Shown piece after piece: positions 23,823-35,552 of a stretch of 64,000 bases of DNA. A model generated the notes under the pieces. It did not search any database and had not been told where the DNA came from. It saw nothing but the letters and a program-made list of their open reading frames with translations. The position numbers were made by a program, and so were the translations under genes. The DNA lies in assembly GCF_029227915.1 (NCBI RefSeq), contig NC_079882.1:28448001-28512000 (forward strand). Direction: 5' to 3'. Source of the stretch: Hydractinia symbiolongicarpus. Its lineage: Eukaryota > Cnidaria > Hydrozoa > Anthoathecata > Hydractiniidae. Within the stretch, counting starts at the first letter, position 1. The number at the start of each line of letters is the position of its first letter.

Positions 23823-26792
23823 ATGAAAACAAGACAAAGTTATTATACCATCAAACTACATACTGAAATGTGTTTACGGACCAATTATGTTTTCAAACAT
23901 CGTTATATACTGATGTTTTTAATACTTGTTATTTTATATTGCGCATTTTCAATTCTATTCATCAAGTACACAGTCTTTACCAGCCTTCAACCATTGCTTA
24001 AACTTGTTAAAAGAATGAGTAATGTAGATAAAAACAAGACCATATGCCCTGTGCTAGCTATAAATAAAAAATACGTTATTACTGCAGATGACAACTTGTG
24101 CGTGCCACGTCAACCCTCTGAATCTGGATGTGACGTAGCAGCGCGGATATTCAAGTATAATGCTAGCAGAAGCTGCGATGTAAGTTCAGGAGTACGTATA
24201 TGCTGGTTTGAAAACAATGCGCTACGCTGCTCTGGAAAAACTTGTGGTAAACTCTACAATGATAACATAACTGTTTTTATGTTTAACTACTCGACTGGTT
24301 CAGTTCAAACGTTTGCAACTAATTTTACGGCGGACGAAGATATTACCAGTTTTGTATCTACTTATGTACAAAGAACTATAAAGAATGGCTTTCACTTTCT
24401 GTTTGTAAGTTGTGCAGGTCAAGAAAATAAAACACAACTACTTGTTCTGGATGAACACTTCCCGTCGAAGACTTCCCATCCAAGAAAAAATCAAAAAGTC
24501 GACAAATCTTTGAATAATTGTTTAAATATAAATGTCGTATTTTTCGACTCGATCTCAAGGGGACATTTTTATCGCTCGTTGCAGAAAACTATAAACTCTT
24601 TTAATGAAATAAATTCCGTCGGAGATGCTGAAGTTCTTGACTTCGAACTTTTTCAAGCTTTGTATGGTCACACTGTCCCCAATATACGAGCTTTATACTT
24701 GGGAAAATCGCTTTCAAACAATATGAGCAAACCTGAAATTGAAAACGTGCCTGTGGTTGCCAATGATTTTCACAAACATTTCAAAAGATTGGGTTACAAA
24801 ACCTTATATCAGGAGGATCTTTGTTGGAGATCACCATGGGGTCTTCGATTCGACCTTGGTTCTCACGCAAATACAGCTTGGAGTGAATTTTACAAGGCAT
24901 TGAATGAGTCATATATCGACGAAACAGGTAAATTGCCATATGTCCATTGTTGATCAATTTGACAATTAAACAAAATGATTGACTCAAGGACTATTCTCAT
25001 AGCCTTATCATGTAATTTTGGAAAAATTCCAATACGATGGGTTGTGGAGAATATTATTCTATAAAAGGTGTTTATAACTATATACACTTTTTATAATATA
25101 ATTAAACACAGGTTTCTTACTTTCGATATCTGGAGAATTAACAGTCAGACAACAGTCAGATTAAAAGGTTTTTTTTAAAAAAAACGTTTTTTCATAGAGG
25201 TCACGTAAGCCTAAAGGGGTATCTTGGATATTTTTTCATTCCTCTTCTGAGGTTAGAGTTTCCTGCAGATTCTGATAAAAAATGGATGTGATGGAGTTCA
25301 TTTCATTAATCACCACCTATTGTCATGTCCAGAATTAAATGCAACTTTTTTGTTGTTGTACTGACAATGACTATATGCATGTTGTGCTACTTCTTGTGTA
25401 GGTCTTACATTCGCATCCTGCAAGGTACTGGAGTTGTTTAAGTTACGACACATCTTCAACACAGACGAAAATGAAAATATTTGTTATAACGGCAAGCAAC
25501 AGGACTCCTATTTTCTGGATTACATCGCCAACAAGTATCGATCTTTGTCATCCACAGATGCACACGCTTTATTCTCGTACACAGCATTACATATTGCGCA
25601 TGATTCAGGTGGCGTTCGCATTCAAACGATTGATCAAGACTTGGCAAAGTTTGTGTCTTTGATGTCACGAATGGACAATACATTGACTGTCATTCTAGCA
25701 GATCACGGAAATACGTACACAGATTATGTATATACCAACATCGAAGGTCGTTATGAAATGTTTCATCCATCTTTGTTCATGGTTGTACCAAAAGGCGTGC
25801 AACAATATATTGGTGATGATGTGATGACGTCATTAAGGTTAAACCAAAAGCGACTTCTTACTATGATTGATATTCATCACACTCTGTATGCTTTAACTGA
25901 TAAGAACTACCAGAAAAAAGGTTTATTAAGAGAAATCTCAGCAAAAAGAAATTGCTCGCAGTTACCATTGATTCAACCAAATTTATGTCTGTGTAAAAAA
26001 TGGCGCCACCCAGTTCAAGATTTGAAAGACATTTTAGGACAGCTCGAGTTTGCTGTTGGAAAACTGAACAATATGATCACAAATTACTCAACGCATGACC
26101 AATGTAAACGTTTGGTACCGATACATGTTGAAAACGCCTATCAACAGATGCACGACAGCCAGCTGATCACCACTTTTGATGTTCATACTGAACCTGGCAT
26201 CAATTCTAAAAATAAACATGACGTCTTTAACGTGCAGGTGTCATCTCAAACAATCTCAGAGCTAAATAGTTTTCATATGAAATTGCTAGCATGGGATAGA
26301 GTCTCTCAATATGGGGTTTATAAAACATGTAATGATATGAAGTCATTTAACATGTTATGCGTATGTGATCTTCCTGTGGATATTGAGAACGAAACTTTCT
26401 TGAATGCTGAGAATAGAACAAATATTTTTTACGAAAGTCGTACATCGCTTGGGTACACCATGGCTCATTATCATGAAACTATTATAGCTATATATAAAGA
26501 AAGAGTATCGTTACTCACAAGAATCTATAAATACAAAGAGGATCCTACCGATGAAGAACATCTAATCGTGTCAGCCTCATTTGAAGTATTGAACGTTCCT
26601 TCTGTCAACAATTCCAACTCCTTCTACATATCTTTAAACTTCACACGTTTAGAAAACATGAAATTTGCATCTGCTGGAAAATGTGAAGGGGTTGTGCCAG
26701 CAAATAAAGTAATTTATATATGTTCAGTTGTCAGTACTTGGTCCCTTACCGATGCAGACTACAGAGTGGTTCTTAGCTTCAGAATGGTTTGA
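23823..26792 (+). CDS. DUF229-family type II membrane protein, copy B
   Basis: Exons 23823-24927 and 25402-26792, phase 1 at Glu-Thr-Gly, total 831 residues. The N-terminal anchor is ILMFLILVILYCAFSILFIK (about residues 30-49). Cys-rich start: KTICPVLAI, PSESGCDVAARIFKYN. Superfamily features: VVFFDSISRGHFYRSLQ (metal Asp), LYGHTVPN (Thr at the nucleophile position), ILADHGNTYTDY and MIDIHH. It differs from copies A and C in lacking the Gly-Gly of the DLGG motif (DLGSHANTAW). Second-exon start GLTFASCKVLELFKLRHIF confirms the join. The core 25743-25860 matches copies A and C at nearly every base. Several Asn-x-Ser/Thr sites fit an extracellular enzyme. Substrate unknown. Confidence 0.9.
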
Positions 26793-27765
26793 GTGATGTT
26801 TTAAGATGCAGTGTTTTAGATGTACATTTTGCTACCAGAAATGTATGTCTTGGCTGTAAAGTGGAGTCACAACAGCCTGATTATAGTTTGTTTACTTTAA
26901 ATCTTAAAATCCTGAGAAGCAGATATATAAAAAGTTTCCCTTTTCGTAAAAGTTGTGTGCATTGACTTTTATTGTTTTCGTGTGGTTGGTTGAATTAAAG
27001 AATAAGTTGTTCGTCTGCATAAATCTCTATGGAATGCCGAAAAATTGAACACCAATCAAATGCTATGTTGTTTTTATCATTTTCCTCTTTCTGTGGTTTA
27101 TTGCGAATTTTGTTTTCGTACGAATTGTTGAATTGCTAAATATAAAAATAAGTTCATAGCCCAACACCATAGCCAATGAAATTCCTTTTTGCAATATTAT
27201 AACAACACCTGCACATAAGTCATCAACACATCAGTTCAAAAACACCAACTGAAGAAGTTGATTAGTTATAATCAGCAATATTATGTTGATTAATTTTTTT
27301 CCAAATGCGCGCTTTTCAATATTTTTCTGGACAGATTGTCAGAACATCCTTACAAGCAATAGTGTGCACACATTTCTTTATGTACAAATTTTCATGCATC
27401 AACTTATTTCACATATCCACAGAAGACAGACTTAAGATTTTTACAAAATTCTATTTTTGCTGATCTCAGCATATCCCTTCCGCCAATTGTTCAGTGCTTT
27501 AAAGACCAAGCTATTAATGGCGCTCTGTAGCCTACTAGTTGCAGGGCAATAGTCTACTACTACCATAGTCACTCAAAAAAGTGTTTTTTCGAGTGATCAT
27601 ACTGCTATTTGTCATTTTTGAAAGTAAGATCACTTCACAGTTAAAACTTGTTTAAAAATGTGTACAAAAAGGGATCGTCGCTCATTTCCGAATCAGCCGT
27701 AAATCAAACAAGTCATTGTAAAACTCTTTACACAAGCAGGTGGTGAATATATTTAATCATAGAGA

Positions 27766-27822
27766 TTGTGTCTCTTTCTCTTTTAATAATATCAGATATT
27801 ATTTAAAGAGAAAGAGACACAA
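27766..27822. repeat. 57 bp near-perfect hairpin
   Basis: ttgtgtctctttctctttta is answered by the complementary arm ending agagaaagagacacaa, with one mismatch in a 28 bp stem and almost no loop. It could be a small MITE or a foldback relic. Such a stem would also form in RNA if transcribed. Confidence 0.8.
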
Positions 27823-28043
27823 CGCGATTCAAATTCCTATTGTTAAGACAAACAAAGCGGAGAAGACGCATCACTCGGTTCCAACTCTTTTTGCGCGTTT
27901 CTCGCAAAACGACTAATTACCGATTCTTTGAGTAAAAATTCCGATAATTTTACTTGTGAAAGAATGAGAAAATAAACAGGTTTTACATTGAATTCGCTCA
28001 TAGTTTATTACGATTTAATTTTGTAGACTGCAGCCTTAAAGGA

Positions 28044-28810
28044 AGAAATTATTTGCGGAGGTAATTTGTGCGGAATTTATTTTTGCGGATAGCGACCTCA
28101 AAAGAGATATTGCGGAATAAATTTTTGTGAATGCAAGGAATTTGTAAAATAAAAGGTCGGGAAAATCCTAATTTAGTACCTTCTTAGTGTATGAAAAACA
28201 TCCGAGTTATGGAATATCATCTCTCTATTTTTTCATCAAAAAAAATACTCAAATATCGTCAAAATATCGAAAATATTTCTACATGGATCGTCCTCCACAG
28301 ACCACTCCTCTTCGTCACTATCATTTCGCCATTGTAGGTAAAAAAAACTTGACATCTCTACAGGATCGACGGTTACTTGTCCAATCAGCAATGGAGATGC
28401 TTCAGTGTTCTCCAATGGATCGCTTGCAGCAAAAGGATCAAGGTTCGGTAGATCTCTTGACCCTTCTTCTATAGCTTTTCATCCATTTCAAATGATGTCT
28501 TGACCTTTCTGAGAGCTTAGATAATCGTCAAGCTCCACAATCCACTTATTTTGCTTGTAAAGGTTTCAGAATAGACAGTTTCAACTTTTGGGCAAAGTCT
28601 GCAAAAAGAGGCCTTTAAATGTAAAGCAAAGACAACAGATCGATTCTTTATGCATGAAGTATTTCAGAAAATTTGCGGAATTTATTTTTGTGGATCACCA
28701 AAATTTCTTCACTTCTGCGGATTTAATTTTCGCGGATTTGGACAAAATCCGCAAAAAAAAAAAAGTCAAAAAAAAAAATTCCGCACAAATTTCTTCCGCA
28801 AATAATTTCT
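28044..28810. mobile_element. TIR element, 767 bp, with tttgcgga motifs
   Basis: The left end agaaattatttgcggaggta is answered at the right by ttccgcaaataatttct; a longer gtgcggaattt block also matches in inverse. Internal motifs gcggaatttatttttg occur on both sides. A degenerate relative of one end is at about 36764-36795 in an SLC22 intron. No coding capacity is believed. Confidence 0.75.
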
Positions 28811-28942
28811 GTGGTTTCTGGTAGAATTTCTGTGTAAAATTTGTCACTCATCATATAGTTGCTCTGTATTTATTTGACCGGTTTTTGCTGAGATGCTTAG
28901 ATAGTCCTTTATTTTTGTATCTTTATTATTGATTTTTGATCC

Positions 28943-29050
28943 ATGACAGCAACCTTCTTCATGACAGCAACCTTCTTCATGACAGCAACCTTCTTCATGA
29001 CAGCAACCTTCTTCATGACAGCAACCTTCTTCATGACAGCAACCTTCCTT
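28943..29050. repeat. 18 bp minisatellite, six copies
   Basis: Six head-to-tail units of atgacagcaaccttcttc, the last one diverging at its end. Because 18 is a multiple of three, both strands stay open and give artificial repeat ORFs (MTATFF on plus, CCHEEG on minus). Confidence 0.95.
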
Positions 29051-29684
29051 CCAAAAAACACAGTTGGATATCATAGGACCTTCCGCGGAACCAATATAGT
29101 TTTGACAAATCTGCCATTTAATCCGACATCCTTATTGTCATCATTGATGATATACGAAAATCCATCACTAACAACAAATTGAAATGTTTACAAGCAAGTC
29201 ATTAGAAAGGGATTACTAACCCGTTATAACAATGACCCGATCATAACCAAAGCTACATTGCATTAAAATAAGAAAATTAAAAGGTTAATTGAGATTTATA
29301 ATACATAATGACCATCAACCTGCGATAACAAAAAACATTACTAACTGAAACACAAAGCTGAGTGTTATCTGACTGGTGCTAACAGCGTCCAGTATTGCTA
29401 AACAACAGTTTTAATTATTGTTTAGACAAAAAGCACTTATGCTTGAGTACTCATTTTTGTAATCATTCTTTTAGGATCTGGATAAGTAGAGGTGCGTTTG
29501 CGGCTCACACACATTATGTGTAACACCCATCTATCTTCTTCTTCTTCTTCTTCTTTGCAGCTTCGGATTGAAACTATAAACGTTTTTCGCCTTCTACTAT
29601 ACAGCAGATTTGACATTTGGCAAAGATTTATTGATGACACAATTGGAGTCATCCGTCTCCGCATGTAATCTCTATTTACCCGAT

Positions 29685-29775
29685 TTTACAGTCGTGCTAC
29701 GGACACATGAAATGTGATATTAAAGAATGGGCGAACTCGTAAATTTTTCAACGGGTGAATGAGTCTTAACGGCTG
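29685..29775. mobile_element. Relic related to the mini-Helitron units at 42949-43201
   Basis: The order of motifs (acggacacatgaaatg, gatattaaagaatgggcgaa, then a degenerate hairpin aaatttttcaacggg) matches the units at 42949-43201, but the terminal CTAG is lost. Confidence 0.5.
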
Positions 29776-30425
29776 AGGGTAAAGTGGCTGAGGGATTTTC
29801 AACCTCAAAGTTGCTAAGCATAATATTTAAAAGTTATACTCTTTAAAAAACTTTTGTGAAGTTTATCCAATTTAACCTTCGGTACCTTATATTTTCAAAT
29901 GTTAAGCCCAAACAGTTGCTTTTGATCTAAATGTTAACCACAGGTCTTAGCTACTCGGCTGTCTGTATTAAAATAGCTGTGTTTGCGTTTATTTACCATG
30001 TTCCCGACATTTCGAGTAGATTTTGTTTAAAAGGTGTTCTTATTAGTAAATTTATTTTAAACCACATTAGCTTTTACATGACTGATTCTTTTCACATTCT
30101 CCTAACATTCTTAGTTATTCTAATAGGCGCATGTACGCATATCCGATAACCCGATTAGTGCAGAATCCGAAAAGAAATTACGTTTCCGACTCTTCGAACG
30201 ACTCATTTCCTAGTACTTTGGCCAATTCTGACACACGTCTCAAAAATCACGACCCGTCTCGATGACCTCTACCTGTCTCGATGGTTTATAAACAATTTTA
30301 TTGAAGTTTTTATTGAATTCTTCGTTGGATGGTGTACATTGGTTTTCTTTAAGTGTTGTATACAAGCAAGAAAGTTACACCTGTTTTTTTAAATAGTGTA
30401 TTTGTTCTACACGTTTAGAACTTCG

Positions 30426-30902
30426 TTAAGCTTGATTCTCACCTGGCACTGAAGAGCACTAAGGAGCGATAATTCGTGTTTTTTTCGTGAGTGAGAATTA
30501 GTTTCAACGCTCCTTAGTGCTCATTGTTGCTCGTTAGTGCTTTTTTTCGAGCACTAACGAGCACTAACGAGCACTAACGAGCACTAACGAGCACTAACGA
30601 GCACTAACGAGCACTAAAGCTTAGTGCTGTTATCAAAAATTTTTGATAACATCACTAAGATTTTAGTGCTCGTTTCATTGTTTTCTTCTGAAATCAAAGG
30701 TGCCGACATTCGTGCAGAACTATTTTGTACAGAACATGATTTCCAAATGAGGAAATAGAGTACGCTTCATGCTCAAAAGAGATCTTATATTAAGTATTTT
30801 TCTCTTATAGTGTGAATCAATTTAAAACGGACGCTCGTTTTCCAGTGCTCTTTAGTGCTCAATTTTTATCGCTCTTTAGTGCCAGGTGAGAACCAAGCCT
30901 AA
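30426..30902. mobile_element. MITE with internal gagcactaac array
   Basis: Inverted termini of about 25 bp: ttaagcttgattctcacctg at the left and caggtgagaaccaagcctaa at the right. Between them, 30549-30617 is a tandem array of the 10 bp unit gagcactaac (about seven copies), and the same word occurs in inverse near both ends. TTAA at the left and CTAA at the right may be a decayed target duplication. Confidence 0.8.
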
Positions 30903-31328
30903 TGGATGGCAAATATATAACAAAATGAGAATTTCTCAAGTCATCTTAATTCAATACGTCGTTTATTTAAGATTTCAAAAGTTTTTACGCGCAGTTTAAC
31001 AAGTTATCAAAGTTAACGCAAGTTAGCAAATTTTTATTTGAAAGAATTTTAAGTTGAATAAATTGTGCGGTCTATATATGACTCTCAAAATAAACCGCAA
31101 AAGTGAACATTTTGTTTTGGAAAGCGAATCATTTAAGAAAGTCCATTCACCGCGTCATTTTAGCTCCATGTTTTAATCAGTATATTTAATGAGTTAATTT
31201 AATGATTCAGTAAAATAGTTTGGCTTATAATCTGAAGTTATTAACCGTATGTTAACTACAGCGTGTTGGAATTAAGTAGAAGATTATCCGAACAAGAGAG
31301 CATACTGAACGTCAAAACAAGCAAGAAA

Positions 31329-34155
31329 ATGTCTCTTAAGCGTTGGATAGGTTTTTTTACAAGACCTTTAGTATTACGAAAGAAAATTATTTTTGTCATT
31401 ATTTTTACAGCCTTATTAATTGTTATTGTTGGTTTCTTGAAAACGGAACTTAATACACATCATGACACTCGATATAAGAAGACTTCAAACAAATATACGA
31501 ATTTTACAACATGTCCTGTGCTTTCTATTCACAGCAACAACAGAAAAGTCACAGGTCAACAGGCTTGCACAGACCATATACCCACAACATCAAGTTGTAA
31601 TTTTACTGCAGACATCTTTAAATACAACCCAGAGGTACATACATGCAGAAACGACCCTCGAATAAGAATATGTCGCTTTGTCAGAGGAAAGTTTAAATGC
31701 AATGTGAAAAATTGCGGGAGACACTACAGTGATTTTGTTTATATTCATATATTCAATACAAAAACAGGAGAAACAGCAACCTTGGCAGTGGGAAGTCAAA
31801 GTAATGAACGATTAGAAACCGTTTTAGCACGTGCAGCCGACCAGACAATTCGTAATGGTTTTAATTTTTTGTTTGTAAGTTGTGGAGATGACGTGCAAAA
31901 AACACAACTTCTGCTGCTGAGTAAAGACATGCTAAAAGCTAATAAGAACGACAATAAAACGAGTAGAAATATAAAAACTACAAGAAATAAAATAAAAAAT
32001 AAAATAAATATCAATATAGTTTTGATCGATTCACTTTCTCGAGCTCATTTTTATCGCTCATTAAAGAAAACAATTAATGTTTTCAAAGAATTTAATTTAG
32101 GTTCAAATGTCGAAGTTCTGGACTTTGAGCTTTACCAAGCATTGCATGGTCACACTAACGCAAATACGTACGCCTTGTTTACAGGGACGCACGCTCCGCA
32201 CAATCTTACGAACACTAAGGTGGAGGACATGCCACTCTGCGTAGAAGACTTTTATAACCACTTTCAAAAGAATGGATATTATACATTACACCAGGACGAT
32301 ATGTGTTGGCAATCATACTGGGGAATTAGGATGGATTTAGGTGGCGGAGAGAATTGGAACGAGTTTAATGATCAGATGAAGAAAGCACACATCAACGATA
32401 CCGGTATTTCATATTCCATTTACGTTTAACTTCCGGTATCTAAAACCAAGCAAGATCTAGTCAGAAATTACTCGCTAAATTTTTTGCGCGAAATTTAATA
32501 CGCGTGAAAATATATATTTCCAAAAACGAATTAAGATATTTCTCTTCAGTTGCTATAAAGAAAGAGGTTGAGACAGTTAAATAAAAGAAGTCATCAAGAT
32601 GCAACCCCAGAATTATAGAACTCTTTCTCAGGATTTTTTCTTTTGTGACGAATATTAAATAACGGGTGCTTAGGCAGGAGGCCCTGGAGTCAAGATTTCT
32701 TTACGTTGGAGATTGTTATCACCAAGACTTCTATTCCAAAACAATTGTACTTTCTGCTAATTTTCATATTTTTTTGTTTTCTTAGGTCTGACATTTGCAT
32801 CGTGTAAGATTTTACAACGTCATGGTATACCACACGTGTTTAACACGTACGAAGATGAATATATTTGCTACAACGGACATCAACAGGACGCTTACTACTT
32901 GCAGTATATACACAAAGCTTTTAAACAACATAAAGACACTGAACATATTTTCGCTTATACAACTCTCATGGTATCCCATGATGCCGGGGGAGTTCGCATT
33001 CAATCTTTCGATAATGATTTGGCAGATTTCGTATTAAAAATGGCGGACATGGAAAATACATTGACAATAATTTTAGCAGATCATGGAAACGCGTATACAG
33101 ATTACGTTTATTTAGACATGGAAGGTCGTTATGAAATGTTTCATCCATCTTTGTTCATGATTGTACCAAAAGGCGTGCAACAATATATTGGTGATGATGT
33201 GATGACGTCATTAAGGTTAAATCAAAAGAGACTTCTCACTATGATTGATCTTCATCACGGTCTGTATTCTTTAACTGATAAAAGTCATGCGACTCCAGGG
33301 TTGCTGCAAAATATATCACTCAAGAGGACTTGTTCGGACTTACCGTTACGTTTACCGAATCTGTGTATTTGCGAAGGCTGGAGCTCTCCCGCAAAGAATT
33401 CAACAGAGCTGGTTGGTCAGTTAGAGTTTGCCGTGGGAACATTGAACAATATTATAGCGAAATCGCCGAAATGCAAAAGACTGGTGCCGATTCTGTTTTA
33501 TAATGTTTTGCAACGAAACGAGAACGAAAATCAGATAACAAGATTTGACATTGTTATGGAGCCTGGATTCGGTTCCAACAATAAGAAAGAGAGAATAAGC
33601 GTTGAACTCAAGTCTAGGATGAGCGGTGTTAGCGATACCCATAATATGCAACTGCTGAATTGGGACCGTATTTCAAAATTTCACAGTTACAAGAGTTGTA
33701 ATGCGAAAGAAGTATCTAAAAGACTTTGTATATGCGATATAAACAAAGGTAGGGAACCTCCGAAGGGTAAGTTTGCAGCTCTGTTTTACCATAGAACTTC
33801 GAAAGTATACACAATATTTGAAAATACCGTAACAGAGAAAAAAAGAAAGATTCTCAAGAAGAAATTAGTTTTAATAGAAAGGATATACAATGAGAATAAA
33901 ATGTTAAACGGGACAGTATTAGATCCTGAAATCATAGCAGTTTCATTTGAGATTGCAAACATGGACAACTCGACCGCTTACACCGTGTCCATAAACTTTA
34001 CTACCATGGATAATTTGAAACAGGTGGCTTCTCAAGACTGTTCAGCTGTGACCGAGCCGCTTAAAGTAATTTACGCTTGTACTATACAAAGAGTTGTTAC
34101 GACATCAAGTGTGGAGTATAGTTACGAGATATCGTACAGTGCTTTGCACAACTGA
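31329..34155 (+). CDS. DUF229-family type II membrane protein, copy C
   Basis: Exons 31329-32403 and 32786-34155, phase 1 at Asp-Thr-Gly, total 814 residues. The start is the first ATG (MSLKRWIGFF); the frame is open to 31263 but only with non-ATG codons. The anchor is IIFVIIFTALLIVIVGFL (about residues 21-38). Family features: FTTCPVLSI, a Cys-rich segment (SSCNFTADIFKYN), INIVLIDSLSRAHFYRSL (metal Asp), LHGHTNANTYALFTG (Thr nucleophile position), DDMCWQSYWGIRMDLGG, LTFASCKIL after the join, ILADHGNAYTDYVY and MIDLHHG. It is closest to copy A in the second exon, where 33049-33265 matches 22057-22273 almost exactly. It probably acts on a phospho- or sulfo-ester outside the cell; substrate unknown. 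Confidence 0.9.
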
Positions 34156-35552
34156 TTCTAACAAAAAGACACTTCGGGCACCTTAGTATCGTGAAATTAT
34201 TTAAGCTTGTGACGGCGACGGTGAGAAAAAAATGTAGAACATGGCTCTTTTTGCGATTTGTAACGTATCCTATTGCGGTTTAAGGCCGTGCCATAGATTT
34301 TGCCAAATAAATTGTTGCGAATCGAGGCTAGTTATTATTTTTATTTCTTTATTGTTCTAATAGACCTATCATATTTTTAAACTTGTAATCTTAGACTGAT
34401 AAGAGTGTATTTTTATATAAAAAAATGTATTACGAATTAAGGTTTTTTATTATATTTTGTGACATAAATTTTAGCGATATATCAGTCTATTTGCTGCTTT
34501 GTATGTTTCTAATCCTTCCACCTGACTATATTATAGAAAGAGATGTTTTTCGGTTTCGCGCATTTATTTATTTGTTTCTCCCACAAAAAAATTTGTCTGC
34601 AGAAATTACTTTTGACAGAAATCTTACTCGAAATGGATACAATGACAGCCTAGCAGGACAATATTACACAATCAGCAAACACGATTTCAAGAGTAATGTG
34701 GTTGATATGAAAATAGTAAATTTATTAAATTCACGCCAAATTAAATCTGCTTCAAAATTTGTTTGAACACGGTAACTATTCTTATTATTTTACATCGCGG
34801 GGACTTCTTTGAAGCTAAAATACTTTTTAGCAGACAAATACTATTGTATATATTCGAGAGTGTGTATTCATGTATATAAAAATGCAAATATAAATATATG
34901 AAAATATTGAAACTCTAAAAAAAACATACAAGATAAAAAATCTGCCTTCCTTTAGGTTCGTTTCATTTGACTACCTTTTCTTCGATAGCGCAAAAAAGCT
35001 GATAATTTTTTTTGTTAACACGTGCACACTTGGAAAAATCTCTAATTTCATTGTGGACTTATTGGGCTGTAGCGCAAAATACAGTCAAATTAAACGGAAC
35101 CTTCATAAATACAGCTGACATCACAGGTTAGTAAAAGGCTATTGTTGGTTTCACACAAGTAAACTAAGACTAGCCTTGATTCTTGCTTCCACCATTCCAG
35201 TTAGATATGACTCACCAATTGAAAGGTATATGCTAAACGTCAACCCCTTTAAACTACGAAGCATACAATTTTTTTGAGAGAGAATAGAAAAATATGTGAG
35301 TTCTTGTGATATCAGGAATTGATGATACTGAAACAAAACATATTATAAACTGTTTGCCTGTGGACGAATTCACTGTATTTCATATTTAATTTATGTCAAT
35401 ATCTTCAGTAGACATTACATTTTAATATTTATTGGGACGGGTAAAGTGAGGCTAAATAAAGCTTGACGTTTAGCGTGCACCTTCTGATCTGTGAGTGGTC
35501 CTGCTTCATGGGACAAAAAGTAATTCCTTATATAAAGCAAAATAACATGTAA
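34156..35552. other. Convergent gap between DUF229 copy C and the SLC22 array
   Basis: Both flanking genes end here, so it should hold two 3' untranslated regions. An AATAAA lies near 34304. The ORF at 34425-34766 is AT-rich, lacks a domain and is probably 3' flank. Confidence 0.5.

Larger units (their letters stand above)
26793..31328. other. Intergenic between DUF229 copies B and C, rich in repeats
   Basis: 4.5 kb without a supported gene. It holds a long hairpin (27766-27822), a TIR element (28044-28810), an 18 bp minisatellite (28943-29050), a ctt-type microsatellite (about 29535-29556), a mini-Helitron-like relic (29685-29775) and a MITE with an internal tandem array (30426-30902). ORFs at 29931-30149 and elsewhere have no recognisable content. 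Confidence 0.55.

Noticed and set aside
28844-29182. Repeat proteins (MTATFF on plus, CCHEEG on minus)
   Set aside because: Produced by an 18 bp minisatellite; no evidence of a gene.
30549-30617. Regular short repeats resembling an array such as CRISPR
   Set aside because: The 10 bp units are contiguous with no spacers and lie inside a MITE in an animal genome.
31263-31328. Upstream extension of DUF229 copy C
   Set aside because: The frame is open but contains no ATG; the ATG at 31329 gives a normal basic tail and membrane anchor.
34425-34766. 113-codon plus-strand ORF after DUF229 copy C
   Set aside because: AT-rich, Phe/Leu/Ile-heavy composition, no domain, no exon partners; more likely 3' flank.
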